64,000 bases of DNA from Nipponacmea schrenckii. Its lineage: Eukaryota > Mollusca > Gastropoda > Lottiidae. Position numbers and translations under genes: made by a program. Below the pieces are notes generated by a model, which ran no database searches, had not been told where the DNA came from, and was given only the letters and a program-made list of their open reading frames with translations. Below, piece by piece: positions 25,117-37,769 of this stretch (position 1 is its first letter; each line of letters begins with the position of its first letter). The DNA lies in the NCBI GenBank assembly GCA_030562195.1, contig CM060200.1, forward strand, positions 38,881,468 to 38,945,467, in the 5' to 3' direction.

Positions 25117-28100
25117 ATGCCAACTATAATTGCTTTAGATGTATCTCTGTCTATGAGTAGATTGGTAAAATGTGACAGTAGTACAGAAGACTTTGATAAA
25201 CGAAATCTAGCTATCCATGGAATAAATACTTTATTAGACTATATTAGCTCTAACTGTAAATTAGAGTTTATTTCTTTAGTGAGTATTCAGTTGTTATGAA
25301 AGATTTCCAAACAATAATTGCTTTTAGAAACTTTTTAAAATTATTTGATATGGCATTAATTTCCCTCATTGCACACTACATGGCATTACTGGCTGTTCAT
25401 CAACCAAAGTAGATGCCTAAAAGTAAGACATTTTTTAGATGCACCCTGATGAAATAGAGAAATAGTCTTCCATAATTATAATCAGCCATTCAGATGACAA
25501 ATACCACAGCAAGAGAAGGGCCCTTGTGATGTGACTGACTGTGATTTCTATGTTTCAGGTTGTATTCTCCTATTTATATGAACAGTTAGTTAATTTTACT
25601 AGAGACTATGACAGCATTAAAACAGCGTTAAATAAAGTGGAGGTTTATAATAAAACATGTATAGAGACAGTATTAACTGGTATTAGTGCTATTATATTAG
25701 AGGAATGGGGAAACAGTTCACCTTGTCAGGTAGCTATTTACTGTATATTATAATATTAGAGGAATGGGGAAACAGTTCACCTTGTCAGGTAGCTATTTAC
25801 TGTATATTATAATATTAGAGGAATGGGGAAACAGTTCACCTTGTCAGGTAGCTATTTACTGTATATTATAATATTAGAGGAATGGGGAAACAGTTCACCT
25901 TGTCAGGTAGCTATTTACTGTATATTATAATATTAGAGGAATGGGGAAACAGTTCACCTTGTCAGGTAGCTATTTACTGTATATTATAATATTAGAGGAA
26001 TGGGGAAACAGTTCACCTTGTCAGGTAGCTATTTACTGTATATTATAATATTAGAGGAATGGGGAAACAGTTCACCTTGTCAGGTAGTTATATTACCATA
26101 TTAAAATATCAAAACAACTTGATTTTAATGTTTCTGCTTTTCCTACAGACACATTTCAGTTAAAACAAAGGTATAAAACTTGGGGTCTAACTTAGACCGT
26201 CTAAGCTTATTGTACTAACTATTGTAAGGGCTGTCTTAGAAATAATGTTTTAGTAAACCCACTTTGGTAGAGTGTCAGGTAGCTATTTCTTGTATATTGT
26301 AGTATTAAAATATCAAAACAACACGGTTTAAATGTTTCTGCTTTTCCTACAGACACATTTCAGTTAAAACAAAGGTATAAAACTTGGGGTCGCTTATTGC
26401 ACTAAATATTGTAAGGGCTGTCTTAGAAATAATGTTTTAGTAAACCCACTTTGGTAGAGTGCCCTTAGGGCTAAGGTGTAAATGATAACTTCTGGCTTGC
26501 TATATCTTCAACAATAATGTTGAAGAGTAAAATCATGCATATTTTGTTTAATTTTAATCTTTAATCCTTTAGGTTGTCCTAGTAACAGATGGTAGTCCAG
26601 GAATAGGTCAAGGTTCATTAAAACATTTCTTACAAACCTATAGTGAAAATGATGATGAAACTAATAATGCTAAATCTCCTTTACCGTTTAAATTTCCATG
26701 TAAATTACATGTAGTGTGTATAGCTAATAACAATGACAGTGAACTTAAAAACTCTTTACCTCTATACGAGAAACTTATAGAAATCAATGGTCAGGGTGGT
26801 GAGGTATTTTATCCAGAAGGCCAACTCAATTTAAAGTCAGTGCAACAAACATTTTCAAACATAGCAGAGAAATATTTCAATCCATTCCATGGTATGTTAC
26901 ACTGTGGGAATCTGAAGAACGCTGTACATATTTACCCTGCTCCTATTCCTTATACAGTGTAAGTATTGTTTTCTTGAATATAATTTATTCACATAATAAC
27001 CTAAAATATGATAAAAATAATAATATTTACATTTATAAATAATGTTCTTGTTTTAGAATATTTATAATATATGATATAATTAACATTATGAAAATAATAA
27101 TATTTACATTTATAAATAATGTTCTTGTTTTATAATATTTATAATATATAATATAATTAACATTATGAAAATAATAATATTTACATTTATAAATAATGTT
27201 CTTGTTTTAGAATATTTATATTATATGATATAATTAACATTATGAAAATAATAATATTTACATTTATAAATAATGTTCTTGTTTTATAATATTTATATTA
27301 TATGATATAATTAACATTATGAAAATAATAATATTTACATTTATAAATAATGTTCTTGTTTTATAATATTTATAATATATGATATAATTAACATTATGAA
27401 AATAATAATATTTACATTTATAAATAATGTTCTTGTTTTAGAATATTTATATTATATGATATAATTAACATTATGAAAATAATAATATTTACATTTATAA
27501 ATAATGTTCTTGTTTTAGAATATTTATATTATATGATATAATTAACATTATGAAAATAATAATATTTACATTTATAAATAATGTTCTTGTTTTAGAATAT
27601 TTATATTATATGATATAATTAACATTATGAAAATAATAATATTTACATTTATAAATAATGTTCTTGTTTTAGAATATTTATAATATATGATATAACTAGA
27701 ATTGCTTACAATTATGAACGTATTTCGAGAGCCTTAAAAAAATATATAGGCTAAATTTGCAATTACCTACATCTAGACAATATATTGAATATCATTTGAC
27801 CTAGTTTTCAAAGTCATAAAATAATTAGGTCACACCTTCCGTAACGGTTAATGATGGCGAAAATATGAAAATTATCAATTTTTGCAGTATTTAAGTACAC
27901 TTATCTCTATGAATTTTTTAAGTAAGCCAAATTAAAAAATATCTACTCGTAGACAATATATTGAATATTATTTGACCTAATTTTCAAGGTCATAGATTAA
28001 GTGGGTCACACCTTCCGTACCCGTTAAAGTGACCTAATTTTGAAAAAATCGAAATTTAAATAATTCGAAAGAAAATACGAAATTTGAAAATCGGTCTCCA

Positions 28101-31100
28101 AGAAAAGGTAGATAATGATCCATTGTATCTATGTGCTAAATTTCATCAAAATCGGTCTATCAGTAGTGTCTGAATTTCGGATTTAAGAATTGTAACGAAA
28201 ATTCAAAATGGCGGCCGATATGGCAGCTTGACCTAATTATTTAGGTCAAATCAATTACTATTGACAAGTTATTTATAAAACAGTTTTCACTTTTCACCTA
28301 GCAGTCATAGACCGGAAGTTACGTAATTACGTCATTTGAGGCTAAACCGGAAGTGGAATTTTTTTTTTCATATTTTTTCAAAAATTATAAACATATCGCC
28401 TATCAACTGGTAAAGTTTCAAAATTTTACCATTTATATTAAAGGAGAAATCACGGTCTGAAATTTTTGCCGATGACCCTTGAATATTGAATTGCAAATCG
28501 TGGGTAAAATATTTAACCTAATTGCATAAAACCTATAATTGTTAGTTGACAAATACATTGAAGTTTTCAAATCTGAAAATCCGGTCAAAATCGAACTGAA
28601 AATAAACTTGCTAAAGCAAAAAAACCTGAACTTCCGGTTCTCACTTCCTGTCAGAGATAGAACTTCCGGTTTTGTTTTATTTGATAATAGAAATCATTCT
28701 AAGATCAACTGTAGATTTAGAATTTCTGCACCTTTTACCAGTTTGTCTGCAAACTCATCCAAGAATTACAAAAAAAAAAAAAAATAAATAAAACTAGAAT
28801 TGCTTACAATTATGAACGTATTTCGAGAGCCTTAAAATATTATGTAGGCTAAATTTGCAATTACCTACATCTAGACAATATATTGAATATCATTTGACCT
28901 AGTTTTCAAAGTCATAAAATAATTAGGTCACACCTTCCGTAACGGTTAATGATGGCGAAAATATAAAATTATCCATTTTTGCTGTATTTAAGTACACTTA
29001 TCTCTATGAATTTTTTAAGTAAGCCAAATTAAAAAATATCTACTCATAGACAATATATTGAATATTATTTGACCTAATTTTCAAGGTCATAGATTAAGTG
29101 GGTCACACCTTCCGTACCCGTTAAAGTGACCTAATTTTGAAAAAATCGAAATTTAAATAATTCGAAAGAAAATACGAAATTTGAAAATCGGTCTCCAAGA
29201 AAAGGTAGATAATGATCCATTGTATCTATGTGCTAAATTTCATCAAAATCGGTCTATCAGTAGTGTCTGAATTTCGGATTTAAGAATTGTAACAAAAATT
29301 CAAAATGGCGGCCGATATGGCAGCTTGACCTAATTATTTAGGTCAAATCAATTACTATTGACAAGTTATTTATAAAACAGTTTTCACTTTTCACCTAGCA
29401 GTTATAGACCGGAAGTTACGTAATTACGTCATTTGAGGCTAAACCGGAAGTAGAATTTTTTTTTTCACATTTTTTCAAAAATTATAATCATATCGCCTAT
29501 CAACTGGTAAAGTTTCAAAATTTTACCATTTATATTAAAGGAGAAATCACGGTCTGAAATTTTTGCCGATGACCCTTGAATATTGAATTGCAAATCGTGG
29601 GTAAAATATTTAACCTAATTGCATAAAACCTATAATTGTTAGTTGACAAATACATTGAAGTTTTCAAATCTGAAAATCCGGTCAAAATCGAACTGAAAAT
29701 AAACTTGCTAAAGCAAAAAAACCTGAACTTCCGGTTCTCACTTCCTGTCAGAGATAGAACTTCCGGTTTTGTTTTATTTGATAATAGAAATCATTCTAAG
29801 ATCAACTGTAGATTTAGAATTTCTGCACCTTTTACCAGTTTGTCTGCAAACTCATCCAAGAATTACAAAAAAAAAAAAAATAAAATAAAATAATCCGAAC
29901 GATTACAATACGTTTTCGCCAAAGTCGAAATACGTAACTAGAATTGCTTACAATTATGAACGTATTTCGAGAGCCTTAAAATATTATATAGGCTAAATTT
30001 GCAATTACCTACATCTAGACAATATATTGAATATCATTTGACCTAGTTTTCAAAGTCATAAAATAATTAGGTCACACCTTCCGTAACGGTTAATGATGGC
30101 GAAAATATGAAAATTATCAATTTTTGCTGTATTTAAGTACACTTATCTCTATGAATTTTTTAAGTAAGCCAAATTAAAAAATATCTACTCGTAGACAATA
30201 TATTGAATATTATTTGACCTAATTTTCAAGGTCATAGATTAAGTGGGTCACACCTTCCGTACCCGTTAAAGTGACCTAATTTTGAAAAAATCGAAATTTA
30301 AATAATTCGAAAGAAAATACGAAATTTGAAAATCGGTCTCTAAGAAAAGGTAGATAATGATCCATTGTATCTATGTGCTAAATTTCATCAAAATCGGTCT
30401 ATCAGTAGTGTCTGAATTTCGGATTTAAGAATTGTAACAAAAATTCAAAATGGCGGCCGATATGGCAGCTTGACCTAATTATTTAGGTCAAATCAATTAC
30501 TATTGACAAGTTATTTATAAAACAGTTTTCACTTTTCACCTAGCACTTATAGACCGGAAGTTACGTAATTACGTCATTTGAGGCTAAACCGGAAGTGGAA
30601 TTTTTTTTTCACATTTTTTCAAAAATTATAAACATATCGCCTATCAACTGGTAAAGTTTCAAAATTTTACCATTTATATTAAAGGAGAAATCACGGTCGG
30701 AAATTTTTGCCGATGACCCTTGAATATTGAATTGCAAATCGTGGGTAAAATATTTAACCTAATTGCATAAAACCTATAATTGTTAGTTGACAAATACATT
30801 GAAGTTTTCAAATCTGAAAATCCGGTCAAAATCGAACTGAAAATAAACTTGCTAAAGCAAAAAAACCTGAACTTCCGGTTCTCACTTCCTGTCAGAGATA
30901 GAACTTCCGGTTTTGTTTTATTTGATAATAGAAATCATTCTAAGATCAACTGTAGATTTAGAATTTCTGCACCTTTTACCAGTTTGTCTGCAAACTCATC
31001 CAAGAATTACAAAAAAAAAAAAAAAAAAATAAAATAATCCGAACGATTACAATACGTTTTCGACAAAGTCGAAATACGTAATAATCCGAACGATAACAAT

Positions 31101-34100
31101 ACGTTTTCGCCAAAGTCGAAATACGTAATTAACATTATGAAAATAATAATATTTACATTTATAAATAATGTTCTTGTTTTAGAATATTTATATTATATGA
31201 TATAATTAACATTATGAAAATAATAATATTTACATTTATAAATAATGTTCTTGTTTTAGAATATTTGTAAAATTCTTATTAAACTGTTTTATTGAGGAAA
31301 TTATATTTGGGATATTTGTAACTGTCTTCCTATTTGATTATTTTACTTGATGACTCGGCTTCAATGGAGCTTAAACTTCATTCCTTACAATTTGGTGCTT
31401 GTCATATTTTGTGGAATATCTTCATACTTGTTATACTTACACCTGAAAATCTTGATATCAGGTAACATTTACTGCAAATTAAAAAAAAAACTATTGAATA
31501 AGGCATAGTATCTCTTATTTTTATATAATATATATCCATTGTATTGCCACATGGGCTCAATGTTAGACAGGATCATGTCCTCCTGTATTGGACCTAATAC
31601 TGACACATGTAAAATAAAGAGTCTATGTTTGTCCCCATGGGCTGAATGTTAGACAGGACCATGTCCTTGTGTATTGGACCTAATTCTGACCCATGTAAAA
31701 TAAAGAGTATATTTGTCTCTATGGGCTGAATGCTAGACTGGACCATGTCCTTGTGTATTAGACCTAATTCAGACCCATGTAAAATAAAGAGTCTATGTTT
31801 GTCTCTATGGGCTGAATGCTAGAAAGGGCCATGTCCTTGTGTATTGGGCCTAATTCTGACCCATAAAGAGTTCATTATTGTGCGTTTTCGGTTTGTCAAT
31901 TCCTTTTTTTTTTTTTGATTTTTCCACACCTTCCTGCGCTTAGTCTACAGTAGTTGCAGCAACTATTTAACATTCATAGACCTTCTGTTGTGGCAACGTT
32001 GTAAATGAATATAAATTGGAACATTTTTGCAAAACCGTACGTGCCACAGTGCAACTTTTGAAAAAAACAGTTTTTTGGCTTTAGGAGGCGCAATTTTAGC
32101 CCGATTTTCGTCGGATTTTCATTTTTCAGAATCTACATACAATATCCAATAGGATAGCAATTAAAAAAATTCGAATTTAAAAAATTTGTAGCAGACATAT
32201 TTTTGTCGTATTTCGAATTTTTTTAGTTTTTTTTTAATTTTTGTCCGATTGAGTTCCAATTTTTGTTGCAAAGAGGGACTATAAATAAAAACAAAATGGC
32301 ATTATCAAATATTTTGCACGACTTCCGGTTTACGTGCAATAATGGTGCAAACTTCAAATCCCTATTTTCCGGTCTAATTGTCATACGTTATTGAAACTTG
32401 CTGAACAATATCTTTTGAAAAAAAACTGGCCGATTTAAAAAGAAAATCCAGACCGGAAGTGAAACTTTGGCCGCCATTTTGAAAAGTTACGTTTTTGTAA
32501 AACTAAAAATGGGGCCTCAGGGTTAAGTCCGATTTACATAATGTTTGCTTATTTTGTAAGTACGTTTGATTGCGCAAAAAGGTTAGGAAGCCGATTTTTA
32601 ATTTCGATTTTGCTTTTTTGCAATATCCAGTTGAATTTTTTCAAAGTTTGAGGGCTTATTTCTCGTGACCTTGACTTTTGGTTACATTGAATTTTAGTAG
32701 ATTAAAGGTAATTGACCTTGACTAAAAACAGCAAAATTCGCAACTTTGGACTGCTCTAGACTGTGACCTAATTAATTTAGAGGGTTATTTTTTCAGATTC
32801 TTAAGGCGCTTTTTCTCCTCTTTCAAACGATATATAACAAAAGTTTGTAAAATGAAAATGGAAGTTTTTGATTTCTGAAAATATAAGTACATTTTGCTGT
32901 ATTTATGTTTTTTTGAAATGTATGTGTGTTTATCTCGTGATCTATCGGATGTACAAGCTTCAAATTTGTACCGTGAATATACATTTTGAATATGATTAGA
33001 TTCACGACAAAAAAATGAGATGGGCGTGGCACATCTGGGTAAATTTTCAAATAAGAAAAAAGCGTTTTTTAAAAAAAGTACTTTGCACACAGATACCTCA
33101 TTGCTTTGGCCAGTTTATCCCAAAAAATCAGATGATTCAGCCTGTTTGTTGCAATTTCTCGACAATAGCAAACTGGTTGATTTTAATCGATATTTGGAAG
33201 CTTATTTCTTGTGACCTTCACCTTTCGTGACTTTGACCTTTAGAAGGTCAAAGGTCATTGACCATGTCTATCAGTTATTACTTTGACATTTGACCTCCGA
33301 CGTCCACTTCTGGTTTTATAGCTGCCTGAAAACAGAAAAATTCGCAACTATGGACTGCTCTATAGCGTGACCTAATTTATTTAGAGAGTTATTTTTACCA
33401 GATTCTTTTTGTCCTCTTTCCAACGATATATAACAAAAGTTTTTTTGATGAAAATTTAATTTTTGCACTTTTAAAATTAAAGTCCATTTTGCTTTTTTGA
33501 AATGTATGTGTGTATATCTCGTGATCTATTGAATGTACAAGCTTCAAATTTGTACCGTGAATATACATTTAGAATGCGAGTAGATTCACGCCCAAAAAAA
33601 CGAGATGGGCATTGCGCATCCGGGTGAACTTCCAATTTACTATTTATATGGGTCAGCGAATTACGTCTGTAGGAAATAACGTTTTTCAAAAAAGTACTAT
33701 GCACACAGATACCTTGGTGCTTTGGCCAGTTTATCCTAGAAAATCAGATGTTTCGGCCTGTTTGTTGCAATTTTGCAACATTAGCAAAGTCCCACTCTGT
33801 GCCACGTGTGGCTCTAGTTATTATTATTATTATTATCAAATTGTATGAGATGGGCTATAATTATTTATCCTGTTTGTAGTGAAACAGATGAAGGGAAGGT
33901 TGAAAGAATGATATCACATGATTTACATATTTGTGGGTTTTTAGATATATCTGACGTGTCAAGCCCTCCGACCATATCTCGACATTTAGTTATACCGCGA
34001 TCTAAACAACAGGTTAAAGATGGTAGGTGGTCTTAATAATAATTCTAGTTTTAGTTCAGATTTGATCTATCCATATCATCTGGTAACAATTTGAACTGTG

Positions 34101-37100
34101 TTGATTTAAATTGTGTATTCTCAGTAAGATTTGTCAAATTTGACTACAGTATGTAATGTGTGTTTCTGTTATATTATATCACGATTTAAAAGAACAGTTT
34201 TATGTGCATGTCCCATTAAAGGTGATAGATCCACATACATAATATACATATAATACTTCAATATTAGTTTATCCTTGTAAAAATACCAGCAAAGCATGGA
34301 CATTGGTGCTGGATTGGTGGTAGGATTTGAACGACATTTAGAAGTTGAGGGTAAATATAACAACGAACAAAAGGGAATAAATTATGGTATAACACACTTC
34401 TTTAATAACAAGGTACATAACACACTTCTTTAATAACAAGGTACCTAACACACTTCTTTAATAACAAGGTACATAACACACTTCTTTAATAACAAAGTAC
34501 ATAACACACTTCTTTAATAACAAAGTACATAACACACTTCTTTAATAACAAAGCACATAACACACTTCTTTAATAACAAAGTACATAACACACTTCTTTA
34601 ATAACAAAGTACATAACACACTTCTTTAATAACAAAGTACATAACACACTTCTTTAATAACAAGGTACATAACACACTTCTTTGATAACAAAACACATAA
34701 CACACTTCTTTAATAACAAGGTACATAACACACTTCTTTAATAACAAAGTACATAACACACTTCTTTAATAACAAAGTACATAACACACTTCTTTAATAA
34801 CAAAGTACATAACACACTTCTTTAATAACAAGGTACATAACGTTTCAACACAATTTAAAATTTAAAAACTTAAAGTACCTTGTTATGAAAGAAGTGTGTT
34901 ATACCATAATTTATTCCCTTGTTTTCCTTGTTATATATGTCTTGAGGCTCTAAACCTATTCTTTATTCATTCTAAAGATTCTATCAATAAAGAAGTGAAA
35001 GTAGAAGATGAAGAAGATTCTATAATAGATGATGGGAAAGTTCCAGCCTTCACTGTAATGTTACATGGTAGTTTAAAAGTTGAGAGTATGGTAGCTGTTA
35101 CTAAAGTAGGGTACGATATTTCTGTTCTTCAATCACTTCTGTTTATCCATAATGTTACAGATAACAGTTAACTTGTATCTCTGATGTTTCAAACTGAAGA
35201 AAGCAGTTTTAAAGATGGATCCATTTGAATTTTTTGATAATGCTAAATTTACTTTAAAAAAGAATGAAATTTTTGTGGTATAGAAAGATATTGTCAATTT
35301 CTGGTAATTGGTTCCAAGCTGTATGTAATTGTAAATGGGAAATACAGAAAAACGTTTATAATCTGTTTTTTAATTCTGTAATTTCAAAAAAATTATAAGT
35401 ATATTTATGAAAGTTTTTTTTTTCCTTTACAGAGAAGATTGGTATGGTATATTATTTTCATGGGCTGATAGTAAAAAGAAATCTAATTTATTACTGGCAT
35501 TGTTTGAACCAGGTTATTATAATTTTTATTTATTAATTTACAAGTTATGTGTAGCAGTATAGGAAATTACACTCTATGTTTTTATATCATTATTATCAGT
35601 AGTGTTGGGTATCGTCAATCTTGCCACGATACGATACCTATAGCGATATGGGGTAATAGATAAAGTAATCCTTTTTCTCCAAGGTTTCAATATAGGATAG
35701 GATTTTAACACTAATATCGAGATATGATACGCGTATCGTGGCATGTTGTATCGCAATACATCTATTCAACAATATATTATGCCAGCACTAATTATCAGTA
35801 GTCCTTTCTATTGCACAACAGAAGGCTGCTATGAAAGTTCCATGTTATTTCAATAGACCAATTATATACTGAGGAGTTACATGTTGACACTATGGTGCAT
35901 GTTAGTTTATAAACAGAATTCATATTACAGAATTTAACTTCAGTTATTAAATATTACAGAAGAAGGCTAATTCAGAAATGTACCAAGACAAATGATACTA
36001 CCGGTACTTAAATATTTGTCATACAAGCTTTTACACCTCGTTCAATCATGCTACTTTACTTTGTTACCTTGGCCAGTGTTTTTATGAGAATATAATCTCA
36101 TCATATCTAACATTATGTATTGCAGGAAAGCATGCAGTTAGTTGGTTGGGTGATCTCAATAAATTGGCACCGCTCTCAGATTTTCAAGAATCACCTTTTG
36201 GTGCTGATGATACCAAAACACCCTTTCCAATTAGACCTTCAGATAAGCGTAGCTATGCTCAAAGTTGTGTTGTTTGGATTAAACCTAATGGTTTACAGGT
36301 AATTGAATTATTTTATCTTATAGTGCATTTTTAGCCTTAGTCTGTGTTTTCTAAGGTAAAGGTTCAGCATCTCCCCTTATTAACCCATAAGGTGCAGAAG
36401 ATTAAGGATGTAAAACTGCATTCATTTCCTTTAAATTGAAGGTTTGTGGTTTAGGATCCACCTGAGACTTTACCTTTCAACCCAATTTTCTGTTTTTTGT
36501 CAATGATTCTTAAAAGAGCCCAAAAAAAGGACCTGGCTCGTGATAAGATGAAGTATTGATAGAGTAGAAATTATTTTACAAATTTATTTTATTATTTATG
36601 TTATGACACATTAAAATACTAATTTTCTTTAAATTTATCTGGAAAAAAAAGTGAAATAGAGCTAAAATTATTTCAATCAAAGGGAGGCAACTGTTACTTG
36701 GAATATCTAACAATGTTAATAGGACATGGTTTATTAATTCATTTACCATCTCTTTCCATGTTAAATTATAATTTTTCCAGAAATCTTGTTGAAAAATGAA
36801 CCAATTCTTGATTTCTGTACAAATATTCAATATAGCATGACCATGAAAATTTTGAACTTGTCAAAATGAAAGTAAACCACTACATTTTATCAACGTCCTC
36901 TTGACTGTCTATATTTTATTGCAGGCCGATTTACAGAAAGTTTTACGTCATGCTCGTAAATTACCAGACAAACAACAACAATTTTATAAGGTTTGTTTAA
37001 TGTTTTGTTTACATGTTTATCTAAGTTTATGATTATTATATAGCTGGATTGACCAGTTGTGAAGGACACCAGCGATCTCAAACCTGTTAATTAGCTATAT

Positions 37101-37694
37101 TAATGGTTTGTACACAACATAAACAATATCACAATTACTACAGATCTTGTCCTCAAAAATTTTACTTCAAATGATTTTAGTGTTTCAGTCTTCTGATTGA
37201 TCAATCACTAAAATTGATATTGGATCAATTGTGTTTAAATATAGAATTTATCTTAGTTATGATCACAAGAATTGACAAAATTTTCAATGCAGAATCTCAT
37301 TTCCACATCAAAACAAATAGAAGCATGTGTAAATGTCTGTTTTAGAATTAAAACAACTGGTTAGCATGGGTAGTTTGCTTCTCTCCTTTCACCCACTTCT
37401 TAACTTGAATAACTTTATCTAATATGATCTATTGTCCAAGTAAACTATAGATTGATATTTTAATTTCAGGAACTGAATAGAATTAGAAGAGCAGCGCTAT
37501 CTTTTGGTTTCCTGGAACTATTAGATGCTATAGCAACCATGATAGAAAGGGAGTGTACCATGTTACCAGGAACCGCTCATCCTAGCGCTGCTTTACAGTT
37601 ATCCCATGCTGTCAATATGTTACGGAGTGAGATGGCTTCTGATGCCTCTCAGATGATTTTACCCTTACAAACTAACTTCAGTAAAACTGAATAA
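25117..37694 (+). CDS. INTS14: Integrator complex subunit 14 (VWA9-type), complete, nine coding exons
   Basis: Subunit of Integrator, the nuclear complex that cleaves nascent snRNA and promoter-proximal transcripts; INTS14 works with INTS13 and INTS10 in a nucleic-acid-binding module. I place exons at 25117-25278, 25559-25729, 26573-26958, 33880-34022, 34978-35110, 35433-35512, 36126-36298, 36925-36990 and 37470-37694. All borders are GT-AG, phases agree and the sum is 512 codons; the human protein is 518 (from memory). The product opens MPTIIALDVSLSMSR, a VWA fold with MIDAS D8-x-S10-x-S12, and has VVLVTDG at 112-118. ISRHLVIP, KRSYAQ, VWIKPNGLQ and FGFLELLDA in later exons match the family. 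An acceptor (TTTCAG) just 4 bases before the ATG implies a 5'UTR intron. Identification is firm; the weakest junction is the exon 6 donor (GTTATT). Confidence 0.96.
25355..25400 (+). mobile_element. SINE fragment in INTS14 intron 1
   Basis: A short stretch with 'TTCCCTCATTGCACACTACA' and 'TGGCATTACTGGCTGT' resembles the 3' half of the tRNA-derived SINE. Confidence 0.5.
25690..26086 (+). repeat. 59-bp tandem repeat copying the exon 2 splice donor seven times
   Basis: Seven near-identical 59 bp units, each holding the last ~35 bases of INTS14 exon 2 and its donor (CCTTGTCAG followed by GTAGCT). Units begin their 'GGAATGGGG' at 25702, 25761, 25820, 25879, 25938, 25997 and 26056. Only the first donor is in frame: reading past it meets a stop within about eight codons, and 59 is not a multiple of three. 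A degenerate eighth piece ('TGTCAGGTAGCTATTT') is at about 26273. Confidence 0.95.
26101..26465 (+). repeat. ~204-bp direct duplication in INTS14 intron 2, with acceptor-like sites
   Basis: The segments starting at about 26101 and 26305 are near-copies. Each contains a strong acceptor-like tract, 'TTTCTGCTTTTCCTACAG', with AG at 26147-26148 and 26351-26352, but no coding exon follows either one. The true acceptor of exon 3 is at 26571-26572. Confidence 0.85.
27005..27694. repeat. 77-bp AT-rich minisatellite, left block
   Basis: About nine copies of a 77 bp unit with 'AATTAACATTATGAAAATAA' and 'AATGTTCTTGTTTTAGAATA', inside INTS14 intron 3. The array resumes at 31126, so the material between is an insertion. 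Many units carry a weak acceptor-like TTGTTTTAG. Confidence 0.95.
27695..31125. mobile_element. Three tandem ~1.1-kb repeat units inserted in the 77-bp array
   Basis: Units start with ACTAGAATTGCTTAC at 27695, 28793 and 29937 and end near an A-rich tract (28769-28788, 29867-29880, 31011-31029). They are nearly identical. Units 2 and 3 are followed by one and two copies of a ~48 bp module containing 'ACGTTTTCG' and 'CAAAGTCGAAATACGTA'. Frames of 82-85 codons in each copy begin with a non-ATG codon and look fortuitous. The insertion point shows TA on both sides. No known superfamily is recognised. Confidence 0.8.
31126..31266. repeat. 77-bp AT-rich minisatellite, right block
   Basis: Two further copies of the 27005-27694 unit, showing the array was continuous before the 3.4 kb insertion. 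Confidence 0.9.
31545..31872 (+). repeat. 86-bp repeat family, cluster 2
   Basis: Four copies of the unit also found at 8880-9320, in the same orientation, inside INTS14 intron 3. Confidence 0.9.
31880..32647. other. Repeat-like intronic sequence of unknown type
   Basis: Contains several 'ACCGGAAGT' and 'CGGTTTACG' motifs in a style shared with the 1.1 kb units. It probably belongs to the same class of element as 32648-33815. Confidence 0.4.
32648..33815. mobile_element. Tandem ~550-600-bp duplication ending in GGCTCTAGTT
   Basis: Two related copies (about 32648-33196 and 33197-33790). They share 'GGACTGCTCTA', 'GTGACCTAATT', 'AACGATATATAACAAAAGTT', 'CAAGCTTCAAATTTGTACCG' and 'GCTTTGGCCAGTTTATCC'. 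The right end, CCACGTGTGGCTCTAGTT, read inverted begins AACTAGAG, resembling the AACTAGAA start of the 1.1 kb units at 27694. The two may therefore be the ends of one element type. Short frames here on both strands are spurious. Confidence 0.6.
34371..34920. repeat. 28-bp minisatellite bounded by an inverted repeat, INTS14 intron 4
   Basis: About seventeen copies of a 28 bp unit with 'ACACACTTCTTTAATAACAA' fill 34388-34850. The left border (34371-34415) and right border (34873-34920) are inverted copies of each other over ~44 bp with about one mismatch. Those arms contain the array unit plus unique sequence ('GGGAATAAATTATGG'). The right arm ends about 57 bases before exon 5. Confidence 0.92.
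35600..35790. mobile_element. hAT-like MITE in INTS14 intron 6 (191 bp)
   Basis: The ends TAGTGTTGGG and, inverted, TAGTGCTGGC are imperfect terminal repeats. A perfect 8 bp target duplication, ATTATCAG, flanks them at 35592-35599 and 35791-35798. The interior is rich in 'CGATACGATAC'-type palindromes, as is common in hAT MITEs. Confidence 0.9.
36366..36440 (+). mobile_element. SINE tail fragment in INTS14 intron 7
   Basis: 'AACCCATAAGGTGCAGAAGA' and 'TGTAAAACTGCATTCATTTC' match the 3' end of the tRNA-derived SINE. Confidence 0.65.
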
Positions 37695-37769
37695 AATATT
37701 GAAATATAATCCTAGTTACAAGTTATTTTGTTCTAAGGGATAATGTATTACAACCAGATATAAATATAA

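Noticed and set aside
28539..31037. Three identical 82-85-codon frames in the 1.1-kb units
   Set aside because: They open with a TTG rather than ATG, run into the A-rich tract, have no recognisable domain, and sit in intronic repeats.
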